Shown here: piece after piece, positions 42,299-53,190 of the stretch
Position numbering within the stretch: the first letter of the stretch is position 1
Layout: each line of letters opens with the position of its first letter
Source of the DNA: Combretum micranthum
Taxonomy: Eukaryota > Streptophyta > Magnoliopsida > Myrtales > Combretaceae
Assembly: GCA_024138025.1 (NCBI GenBank)
Contig: JAMXBD010001440.1
Span: 62,001-126,000, forward strand
Length of the DNA stretch: 64,000 nucleotides
Direction: 5' to 3'
Notes under the pieces: model-generated
What the model was told of the DNA's origin: nothing
The model's database searches: none
The model's input: only the letters and a program-made list of their open reading frames with translations
Translations under genes and position numbers: made by a program

Positions 42299-45200
42299 GT
42301 CACGCCTCAATTAAAGTCAATGCATGTCCGGTTTTGCTACGTATAACGATGGAGCATCATACACAAAGGCAAACCTAAAAGAATAGTTTATAAGATTCGT
42401 TTGCTAGGAAATTTTAAATTTTAAAATCATTTATTTAGTTTTAAAACCTTTAAATGATGCAATGGAAAATATAGATTTTATAAAATATCTAATAAAGGCT
42501 ACTCTTATGAGTAAGCTAAACATAAAAATAAATATCCGATAACATCGGCCTCAAAAGTCTCCTCAAATATCCAAAGGAGATACAACTGTAATAAAAGTAT
42601 TTGTAAAATACTAGAAGTTCTAATACAAATCCAGGGCTCTTAGCTATGCCCAAAAGACTATAAAAGGTTTGAAAATAAAAATCCAAATAAAATCAAGATG
42701 CAAACCATAACCCTAATCACTAAGCTCATCGAACAACTCCTCAAAGTCAGTTTCGTACACCATGTCATCATAATACTCGCTATCAGGACCGTCAGTACCT
42801 GAAAAACAACAAATGTGAGTAGAAGCCTAATACATAGTAACGCAACAACATGCGATATTACATACACACCTCAACTATATGCAATGCAAAAAGTAACCTT
42901 TTACATGTATTATTTAGTGTGATTCAAACAACACGGAAGCACTCATACTCCAGGCAACAAGTCATGGGAATCTAGGGATCATGAGTAGCAGCAACTACTT
43001 AGGGAATTGATTAAGGCAGGTCGAATACCTTAACCGCCTAGAGGAATATTCTACGTAGTAGCCTCGTCTAGGGTTCACTGTTGTTATGCATATCCATTTA
43101 TTTCAGTCCATAGTGATGTGTAGCTCAATTGGCACCCATAGTCGTGAACTACATATGCTACTTTTCATGGAATGTAAATGGACGTTATCCCGATATCGTT
43201 TGCCCTATCAGCTACCCGTTGAGCCACCAAAAGTGCCCTAAGCACCTAACTACCATGCTGGCATTTGCCTAGCAAGGTTGTTGCTCCTCGGCACATGCAC
43301 AATTAGCACATTAAATTATTAGGTCATCTTTAAGTAAAGTTCATTTGAGAATGCCTATCCTATGCAAGCAACACGCATGTTACTACGTACTTGATATCGA
43401 AATAGTAGAAGGTAAAGGATCATAAGTAAGACAATAGGTTGGTTGAATATCTGTCAAGAAAGGTTAATTTGTAGAAGTATTGAGTATACAAACTAATGAT
43501 TCAAGTTATATTAATTAGTCAATTTAATGTAAGACCTTATGTAATATAAAGCCTTTAGTTTATTATAGAGTTAGGTCCAGTTAGGATAGTCAGGCTTAGA
43601 TAATTTAGACTAAGCCTATAGAATTTAGAAATCAAATTTATTATTTAGATGTACTAGGTCTTGAGGGATCCTAGATTAGGCCCTATGAGAAATTCTCTAA
43701 GTGTTTAATTTTTTAGGATAATGGGCTTTAGAGTTTAGGAATTGAGCCCGTTAAGGAATATAAATGTTAAATTAGATGGAATTGGGCTTCATTTTGAATT
43801 TAGGTTTAGTTAGAATAATATTGGTTATTGGACCTAAGAATTATGCTTAAGCCCAAGTGGAATTTAATTTAGACCCTAATTAAGCTATTAGGCCTTCTAC
43901 TATCTTATACAGACCCACTAAGAATATTTCAGGGCTTTTGAGCCCATAGAAATAATTTGAGCCTAATTAGGTATTTTAATACCTATAATTGATAATGGAC
44001 TTAAATATTTCAGGAATAGGCCCAATTGGAATAGGTAAAGGTATTGGGCTCGTACTATGGAATTTAAGCCTATAGAGCATAAAGTTAGGTATTTGTCTAT
44101 ATTTTGAAGGTTTAAGCCCTAAATGGCCAAGGAAGACTTGTTAGGACTTTGTTTGAACCTATTTAGTGTAAATAAGCCTAGTTGGCTAGCAATTATGTTA
44201 TTAGCCCTAGGGTTGTGTTTCTAAACCATTTTTATCTAATTAAGTCTATTTATAGGTATTTAGTAAAATTGGATCATATTTTAGTGTTTAGGCCCATAAC
44301 CAATTATTAAAGCAAAAAATTATTTATATTAGCTAAGTCAGACCTAAATTCATTTCTAAGTCCATTTTAGGTTATTTAGGTCAAGTTGAACCTATTTTTA
44401 CTATCTTGGCCCATTTTAGATTTATCTCATATTGACTATATTTTTACTAATTAAGCCCGTTTAGGTCATTTTAGCCTATTTAATTCTAAAATATTTATAA
44501 ATTCAATTTTATAGCCCATGATTTTGTCTAATCCATTTAATTGCTAATTACCTATTTTAAGACCAATTAGTTAATTGAAACCTATTATAACGTAGTTTGG
44601 TATATTTAACACGTCCAACTATGCTCATATAATTTGATTTAGACGCTAAACTATTATTTAAGCCCAATTTAGCTACTAAAGCCTATAATAATTAGTTGTG
44701 TTGATTTAGGCTTATATTATATTCAATTACCCAATTTTACAATTAAAAGCCCTTTTATACCTAATTAAACTAATTTAGCACGCTAACCTACATATATCTA
44801 ATTTTAATTTAATAAAAAGCCCGATAAATTAAAATATGCCTAGATTAAGTGATTATAACTAAATATACATTAATCAAGCTAGTTTGATAATTATTAAATT
44901 TAATTACATTTATATTTCATAATTTTTTTCAAAGAAAATAGGGTTGGAAAACAGAGGAGATTGCGTACTAGTTTGTTTTTTTGTCGGTTCAACTTGATTT
45001 TTGTAATTTTCGGTCTGGTTTGGTTTTCATATAAAAACTATACATACTAATCTTTTAAGTCGTTGAAATTTCCTTAGAAAATGAAAAATAAAACTAACCA
45101 GTTCGGCCTACGAAAAAAGTTTGGTTTAAACATCATTTTGTACAGTACATCTGAAAAATAAAAATCGAAAAAACAAATAGCAAAATGAACTTAAAAAATT

Positions 45201-46835
45201 CTAAAATTTTCCAGATCATATATGCACTTATTACATCATTTCCTAAAAATTTCGTGCAAAAATAAGTACATTTACTATTTTATTTATTTTTCTCAAGAAA
45301 TACACCTATTAGGCATTTAAAAATAGTAAATAAATATGAAAAATTATGAAACCTTCTAGTTTATATCCTAGGATGATATAATATCATTTCATAAATTTTA
45401 CATGAAAATAAATTCGTTTAATGCCCTAATCAATATTATATCATGGCAAACAACACTTCTATTTTCTATCCAACAAATATATTATTATTTTTATAGAATT
45501 TTCATCATAAAAAATCATTACAAAATCATATAAAACACATCAAAATAGATTACATAACATGCTAATTTATTTTAATCATATTTACATTATAAATCTACTT
45601 AACAATACATAAACAATGTTAATATCAACACATTTTCACCAAACCAAGTAACACATGATATTTCACCTAAATCATATCTTCCACATTCTATATTTTTAGT
45701 ATTACAACATATTATTTACTAATACATTTCATTAATCATACTATGTAAATAAACAACTTACTTGTAGTAGTAAAACAAGCTTAGAACCTTCACTACTCTA
45801 TTCCTAGGAATTTGGTGAAGCTCCTTTTACCTATAATCCAAGATCCCTCTTGATAAAAATCTAATTTCAAAAGGAAAAATAAAGATTAATAGGAGTTTTA
45901 GATGTCTCAAAGAAGACATAAAACATAGAAGACTTAGTACCTATTAGAGTTTTGATAGAAGAAAGGAGTTTGTAGTATTTTAAGGTTTGTTTTGAGAGAA
46001 AAATGAGATGAAATTTTCTGCTAGAATGGGAGATAAAGTGGTGGCTATTTTAAGGTACATTAGGGTTTCATTTTGTAAAAAGAGGGTAAAACGAAAATAA
46101 GGACATTAGTTGGCAGCATAAAGAATGTCCTAAAGCTTATGGTATAGAAAAGGATAATTTTATATGAATGATTTTCTAATGAAATTTGAAATTGATAAAG
46201 ATAGTGATATGAAGATCCTAGAAGATTTTTATGAGTTTAGAGCTAATACGGTTAGTGGGATGGATTGACAATTTGATTAGGGCCTTAAGATGTAATTAGA
46301 TGTCAAATGGGCTTAAGAAGTAGTTAGATTAATTTAGGAATTTAATTTAGCCAATTTTGAAGATGATGAAATAAATTTAGTTAAATAGGTAGTTGGATAT
46401 GTATTTGATTAAAATTAAGGTGTTGAGAAATTTTTGGTATTGAATTTATAGAAAATTATCGATATTAAAATTAGAAAATTTGAGAAATTATAATTAGATG
46501 GCTGATTTGATATTTAGGTTTGATTTGATTTATTTGGTATAATGAAATGAGAAATTTGTATGGTTTAATCTCTATTTCCCAATTGAAATTAATTTTGAGC
46601 TTCAATTTACTAATTCACCTAATCATATCAAGCATTTCATTTTATTTACTTAGTTGAATAGTGTAGCTAATTTTATTTTATTTTATTATATATTTTTATT
46701 TTAATTTCACTCAAAATTTCTTCCTATTTTTCACAAATTAATTTGCATTTTACTACTTAGATTATCTTAGCATTTGTGTTATTTAACCTCTATTACGAAA
46801 ACTATGTGATTCTTATTATTGTTATTATTATTATT
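42299..46835 (-). mobile_element. probable solo LTR, minus orientation, in exon copy 3
   Basis: About 4.54 kb without coding domains between the two halves of an exon copy. The left end TGTCACGCCTCAATTAAAG has the TGTCAC(A/G)CC form seen as the reverse complement of Ty3-type LTR ends at 26755 and 59515. The GC-richer tract at 42990-43310 corresponds in place to the GC-rich tract of the giant LTR, and a minus-strand CCTTAAAATAGCC near 46050 could be its TATA region. A zone rich in TGGGCY/RGCCCA motifs spans 43700-44830. The right end near 46835 is not a clear TG/CA terminus and no target duplication is visible, so it is probably truncated. Confidence 0.5.
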
Positions 46836-46972
46836 TTTTTTTTGGCCAAGATCATGAGTTTGATCACAAGGGAAAGGAGTCAAACCATCGAAAGTTCCTG
46901 CGCAAGTGAAAAAGACAACTGTTGAAATAGGAACACCTGCCTCTGCCTACAAAGCGATTACTATTTCTAGAG
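46836..46972 (+). pseudogene. exon copy 3, 3' half
   Basis: Blocks ATGAGTTTGATC (46854), GTCAAACCATCGAAAGTTCC (about 46882), ACACCTGCC and ATTACTATTTCTAGAG correspond to the second half of exons 4 and 5. A donor-like GTCAGT follows at 46973, then the conserved downstream block. Stops in the expected frame mark it as a pseudo-exon. Confidence 0.7.
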
Positions 46973-48332
46973 GTCAGTACAAGTCTTACCGTTCGGAATC
47001 ACTTAATTGAACTGAATTTGAATATGATCGTTTGTAATCGCCTGGTTGCAACATTTCTTAGTTGCCAGCTCTAGAATAAGCATAAGAGAAAAATTTATAG
47101 ATCATTTAATAGTAAAAGACTAAGCAAAGTTATAAGCAAGTAGGGTTCTCATTAGTAAAATAAGCTTTTAGGAGTTACTTGGATAGCCTCATTATTTTAT
47201 TTTACAATGCACATTGTGGTGATAACTGAAAGAAGAAGAAGAGAAAACAATACTTTCCCTTTTTACTTAGATGTCGAGACCTAGCATGAGAAGGACTAGG
47301 TCAAATTTTAATTTTTGGTTCGTTTAAACTATTAAATTGATGAAGAATTAGCAAGGAGAGGTTGGGTCACATGACTCTTAAGTAGTATTTTACATAAAAG
47401 GAATTAGGAAATCAAGCTTTCTTAAGTTCATATATATGTACTTTATCAAAATTTATTTAATGATATAAAAGGAATTAGGAAATCAAGCTTTCTTAAGTAG
47501 TATGTACATTTTTTAGTTAAAGAGATGCATGTGTTAAACATAATATGTACTTCATCATAATTTTTTCAAAGAGTTTTACTCGTTTAGTTATATTCATTCA
47601 TGATATTAAGGTTGTAGATCAGGTTGTAACTTATCTTTAGATCAAATCTAATGTATATAAAATTTAAATCTTAAAAGTTAAGACTCTTTGAATTCCATAA
47701 AATTTATTTAATGATATAAAATGTGCTACTATTTATTTTTAAAGAGACTTTTGTATAAATTTCTTGGTTTTTCAATATTTGCTCATTCACTAAATAATTA
47801 CTATATACAAACATCCTATATGAATTCTAAAACGTGATTTAATACTTGAATTTTTATTATTCAAGTACCAAGATTATCATAGGAGGGAAATTCTATTTCC
47901 CCTTTATTGATTTTCAAACTTTCAGCTGATATAGGTCTTTTGATTCATACCAAGTGGATTTGTAAGACTGCCATTTTCTTTTTCTAGTTTGTTTCATATT
48001 TAATTTAAGTTTGTTTTATAATAATTTGAGTAGTAACTGCGTATTGGTTTTTAACCGTTTAATTTTTAGTTTTTAGTTAAAGTTAAGTTTTTTAGTTGAA
48101 TTAGAATAACAAAAATTAGAATGAGGAAAAAAAGAAAAAAATAAGAAAGATATATATAAGAAAATAGAAAATTAAATATCATAATCGTTCGTCCTCTCTC
48201 TCTCTCTCCTCTCTTCCTCTTTCTTTTTTTTTTAATGATGTATGCTTCCAGTCTCATATACGCGAAAATTTGTATGGGATTAACTGTTTTTATTTTTTTA
48301 TTCATTTTACTGGCTATAAATCTGATTCACAG
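46973..48332 (+). other. inter-exon spacer, unit 3 to 4
   Basis: It carries the conserved downstream block (TTCGGAATCACTTAATTGAACTG), a 34-bp direct repeat (47394-47427 and 47465-47498), the unit marker AGTAACTGCGTATTGG near 48030 and the pre-exon block ending CTGATTCACAG at 48332. Confidence 0.55.
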
Positions 48333-48644
48333 GTTCTGTTCCCTCGGCTGATAAAATTGTAATCGAAAACAAAACTAAGGTGTCTATAGAATTATATACA
48401 TATTCAGCTCCCAAAAATGGTGGTGAAAATACTATGATTATTCCTTCCAACGGCAGGGAGGAAAAAAAACGTAATGAGTTTGATCTCAGTCGTGGAATTT
48501 ACGTTAAACTATCGGGAGGTGCTGCAAATGTAGAAGAGGCAACTTTTAAGGTCCCTGTGCCAAAGGATATTGCTATAATCATGATAACCAAGCCAGAAAC
48601 AACTGCCCAGCCCCCTGCCATCGAATTGATTACTATTCCTAGAG
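48333..48644 (+). CDS. symmetric exon 4 of the array, 104 codons, phase 1-1
   Basis: The acceptor CTGATTCACAG/GTTCTG and donor AGAG/GTTAGT bound 312 nt, a multiple of three, fully open when entered in phase 1. It reads SVPSADKIVIENKTKVSIEL, then YTYSAPKNGGENTMIIPS, a charged loop (EEKKRNEFD), GIYVKLSGGAANVEEATFK, IAIIMITKPET and ends ITIPR. Strand-like hydrophobic stretches alternate with charged loops. If no splicing occurred it would end two residues on at TAG (48647-48649), so a 3'-terminal role is also possible. There is no ATG of its own near the 5' end and no promoter upstream, which favours an internal exon of the gene starting at 38381. Function unknown. Confidence 0.55.
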
Positions 48645-49487
48645 GTTAGTGCAAGTCTCACGGTTCGGAATCACTTAGTTGAACTGAATTTGGTTATGGA
48701 TTGTTCGTAACCGCCTGGTTGCAACTTATTTCAGTAGCTATGTCAAAGGCTTGTTGATTGTGTGATTTAAGATGCACAACATCCGTTTGGAAAATCCAAT
48801 ATCTAGTTGAAGTGATACGTGTTAAACATATGCTTTCTTATCATGTTTTTTTTTGAAGTGTTTTATGTGCTTGGTTACAATCATTCATGATTAGGTTGTA
48901 TATTAGTTTATAATTATTGATCTAAATCAAATCTATTAGATATGATTCAAATTTTAAAAGTTACCACTCTTTAAATTTCTTAAATTTTATTTAAAGATAC
49001 AAAACTTGCTACATTTTATTTTTAGAGAGGCTTTTGCACATATTTCTTTGATTTTTTTGTATTTTCTTATTCTTCAAATAATTAATATATACAAACATCT
49101 CATATGAATCATAATGTGTGATTTGATGCTTGAATTTTTCAAACTTTGAACTGCTATGGTTCCTTTGATTCATACCAAGAGGGTTTGTAGGCTAACTTTT
49201 TTTTTTCCTCCTTTTCTGTTTTGTTTTATCGTAATTTAAGTAGTAAGCTTATTAGTTTTTATCCGTTTAAATTTTGTTTTTAGTGAAAATTGGGGAAAAA
49301 AAAAGCGAAAAAAAAAAAGAAAATCGCTCTCTCTCTCTCCTGTTTTTTTTTTTTTTTTGCCCTTTTCTTTTCCGGTTGTTGTTATTGATGATGACGATGT
49401 ATGTTTCCAATCTCATATATGCGATAATTTGCGTGGGATTAACTATTTTTATTTATTTATTTTACTGTCGATATATTTGATTCATAG
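48645..49487 (+). other. inter-exon spacer, unit 4 to 5
   Basis: Same ordered blocks as the other units: GTTAGTGCAAGTCTCACGG, TTGAACTGAATTTGGTTATGG, A-rich and CT-rich runs near 49300-49360, GATGACGATGTATG, and the acceptor TTGATTCATAG at 49487. Confidence 0.55.
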
Positions 49488-49826
49488 GTCCTATTCCCTC
49501 GGATGATGAAGTTGTAATCCAAAACAATAGTGCCGAGACTATGATTATAGGGACATGTGAACATCTCGACGATCGTAGTTTCGTGGGAACGTTAGATGCT
49601 CCTGAAGATCTTAAACACGGACAGAGTACGAAAAAAAAATTGCGTGATCCTGGTGCTCATGAAATATACGAAAAATTCCAGGCAATTCATGTCCAACCAT
49701 CGGAAGGTACTGCAAAGGTCGAAGGAGCACCTCTTAATTGCAAGAATTTGAAGAAAGAGAAAACTGCTATAATCCAGATAACCCGCACACCTGCCCCAGC
49801 CGTCCAATTGAACGCTATTCCCAGAG
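49488..49826 (+). CDS. symmetric exon 5 of the array, 113 codons, phase 1-1
   Basis: 339 nt between TTCATAG and AGAG/GTTAGA, fully open in phase 1. It reads PIPSDDEVVIQNNSAETMII, then a longer insert than the other copies (CEHLDDRSFVGTLDAPEDLK, KKKLRDPGAHEIYEKF), then AIHVQPSEGTAKVEGAPLNC, TAIIQITRTPAPAVQL and NAIPR. The IHVxPSE and IxITxT blocks match exon 2 of the gene, and PSDDEVVIQN matches exon 4. The donor is weaker (GTTAGA). Without splicing it stops at TAG 49829-49831. No further exon follows in the array, so this may be the last one. Function unknown. Confidence 0.55.
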
Positions 49827-50500
49827 GTTAGAGAAAGTCTCACGGTTCGGAATCACTTAGTTGAACTGAATTTGGTTATGGATGGTTGCAACTTTTTTTA
49901 GTAGCTATGTCAAATGGTTGTTGATTACGTGATTTGAGATGTACCACGTCTGTTTGGAAACGTACCATGTCTGTTTCGAAAATTCAATAATCAGTTAAAG
50001 TGATCGATGTGTTAAACATATGTTTTTTTTATCATAATCTTCATAATCATAAGAGTGGTTTATGTGTTTAGTAACATTCATTCAATTTATGATTGATCCA
50101 AATCAAATCTAATAAATATAATTTAAATCTTAAAAATTACGACTCTTTGAATTCCTTAAAATATATTCATAGATATAATTTGCTTTACTTCTTAATTTTT
50201 ACAGAGATTTTTGAACAAATTTATTTGGTTTTTCATTATTTTCTTATTCTTCACATAATTACTAAACACAAACATCTCATATGAATATATGGTTTAGGAC
50301 TAGAATTTTTACCATTTAAGTATCAAGATTTCATTGTATGAAGGGGGAATCCTATTTTATCTTTGTTGATTTTCAAACTTTTAGCATATATTTCTTTTGA
50401 TCCATGACAAAAGCGTTTGTAAGGATACCTTTTTTTTTTTTTTTTCTTCCTTTTTAAACTAGGTTTGTTTTATAGTAATTTAAGTAGTAATTGCGTATTA
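49827..50500 (+). other. last array spacer and truncated unit 6
   Basis: It keeps the downstream blocks (TCACGGTTCGGAATCACTTAG) and the next unit's marker (AAGTAGTAATTGCGTATTA near 50480), then homology stops. It contains a small internal duplication (ACCACGTCTGTTTGGAAA / ACCATGTCTGTTTCGAAA near 49945 and 49966). Confidence 0.55.
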
Positions 50501-50866
50501 CATCATTCTTGCTTATTATTCTGAGCCTCCCTTAAATTATTAAACAACTTCCACCTCCCATCCTTTTGTGTGTTACTTGAATAATTTCGAATAAAGTGCA
50601 AATACATTCCGTGTCTAATATAGGTTAAACACCATAGTTTTAAATTGGACATTTAGATCCCATTTTTTTTTTCTTTTAAGAAAAAAGAAAGAAAGTATAT
50701 CTAGAAGTATTTTACTATTTGTCTTTGGAAATTTACTCAATTTTTCAGCTAATAAACATAAAAAAGTATTTTTATAATATACTCGGTTTTTTAGATGTAA
50801 TCCTTCACAAACCTCTTATTTCTATCATTGAAAAATATATTGTTTCTCAAACCATAAAGTACTTTG
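50501..50866. other. spacer without a visible gene
   Basis: AT-rich with a T-run near 50666. No feature is supported. Confidence 0.4.
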
Positions 50867-52060
50867 TCACGATCCTAAAAGGGCCTAGTAAGGTAGTCTT
50901 AAAGTCATCATATCATGTTTTGTACCCACAATATGAAGACAACATAATAAGTTAAAGTTTGCAAGACTTTAGTTAATTATCCCTCATGGTGATTATCATA
51001 AATTTAAGTTTTTAAGAAAATAACAAAGGATACAAATATTTCACATACCAGAAACACTATAGGGAATTGGATAACCTAGCTACCAAACAATAGGATGAAG
51101 TAAACCTAGGCCTATGTATGAACTGTAAATGAATGAAATCACTAAAAGAAAGTTTTAAGGAAGAACAATCAAATTTTAAACGTCCAACTAAGTGCAGTCT
51201 ACTCTTGGATTATACAAATTTCCAATCCGTTCTTCCTTAAAAAAAAAAAAGGCATTGCACAATTATCTACATTCAACTAAGTGAAATTCCTTCATATTAC
51301 AATTTCAAGAAAGATTATCAAGAAATTATTTCAAACATATGAAAATGTAACAAACACATGAGGAAATATATATGATCAACCAATTAAATCATATATATAT
51401 ATATGGATACACCTTCCATGGCTAGGGTAAAGGAAAATTTGCATTTTCACCATGACCAATATGAATCTACTAGTTCTAAATACCATGCATAGTCGGCCTC
51501 TTCTTAAATCCTTTCAAAAAGTTTTTTGGAATTTTAGTAAACAATTTTGTGAATTCCTAAGATGCTATAAGACAATCCCTAAGCTTGGTCACTGGCATGC
51601 TCTACCACAAGGTTGTTTCCCCATACGACTTAATTTCTCATTAGTATAAACGAATACGTGGGCTTAACCATGTCGATCGCTCTGCCTAGCATGATACCAA
51701 TTCTTCTCCAAAATGTAGTATGCATGTTCCATTTATTAAATTGAGGCCGAGCAATTATTATTTCATTTTTCCAAGCAGTCAATCAATTTTAAAGATAATC
51801 ACATCCTTGTAGTAATACACTTAACAAGTTTGTTATTAGTTTCAATCTTAAAATTTCACATTTGTCAAGGAAGAGCAATTCACATGCAATATACCCAATA
51901 TCCATTCAAGCACACCAATTTCATTATATATATTTATTTAGTGCACTAACTTTCAAGTACAAGTAATGTAATAATCATAAGGAGAGCATTTAGCTTTTGA
52001 AGTAATCATCGAGTAGTCGAGCTCTTGCTGTAAAGCACCTGAACAATATAATAATAATAA
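50867..52060 (-). repeat. possible LTR remnant, minus orientation
   Basis: The start TGTCACGATCCTAAAAGGGCC has the same TGTCAC-plus-C-rich form as the minus-strand LTR ends at 42299 and 59515. A GC-richer tract (51460-51720, GGTCACTGGCATGCTC, CGATCGCTCTGCCTAGCATG) and a CACCTGAACAATAT block near 52036 follow in a similar order. The far end cannot be found. Confidence 0.35.
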
Positions 52061-53190
52061 TAAATATAAGTATTTTCCTAATTATAAGCTAGAGATTAGC
52101 CTCAATCTATCCTTTGTCATTATATTTTTGTGGTTTGGCACATTTTCTTAATTTGGTGATCAATCGTTTTAGATTTGTTTTTAGTGAATGATTGGTCAAT
52201 TTTATACGTTTTTTGACAAACTTTTCATTTGTTACATCAATAATTTAATTTAGTACCTATATTACTTAGGTTATATATTAACATTAATATGGGGACTTTG
52301 GGAACAATACAATTCTTATATATTTGGTGGTTTTTAATTATATTCCCTATTGGTGTATTAAGCATTACTTCATTTATCATAAGCTATCGAGGCCCTAATT
52401 CAATTACAATATCAATGGGAACAAAGTCATCATTTTATATGAGTTTTATCCTAATTAAGTAGTTTGGTTTGTTTAATAGTAAGATCTAATCTATTTATTT
52501 AAAGCTTGTACAATTAGTGTGGTAAATGTTATCTCTAATGAAGATGTCTTAGAAACAACTTATTCCAGTATAGTCAAAACCTATAGAAATTTCTACGGTC
52601 CCATCGATAGGTAAAATAAATATTATAATTGATATATTAACTATTTCAATAGTACAATCATGGTTTGGTATGAATATGAACAATTAAATAGTCGAGGGGA
52701 TTAATTCCGTTAAAATTAATAAGAAGACCATAAAATATTCCCAAAACTTATTATACTTATTTATATTAAATCTATATAAATTTTCAATTGGGTTAGCTTC
52801 GTAATTTCAGTGTGACCTATTATTACTAGTTCGTTTACATACACCAAGTTGAATTATTTATTCTCAGTAGTATACTTACCTAATGTTTTTACATCTAGGT
52901 AATCTATGATTTGTTTCAATTATAATATCATTTTATAATTGTTAATTTAAATATCCTACTTTCTTAAGCTTGTTGATTTATCTATAATCATAACTTAATA
53001 TTTTTAAGTACTTATGCTTTTATAGGTCATTTGATTAATTCTTTTTTTTTCCATTAATTTAATCAATTCTTATAACTTCCTTTTGGAATTGATCATAAAT
53101 GTAATATTTCAAGATTCCAAGTGCATAAAAAAGTAAATAAATAAAACTAAATAAACAAAGCTACTAATTTAGCACTCATGACAACAATTT
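52061..53190. other. AT-rich spacer
   Basis: No coding domain or terminal repeat seen. It may be the inner part of the LTR remnant starting at 50867. Confidence 0.35.
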
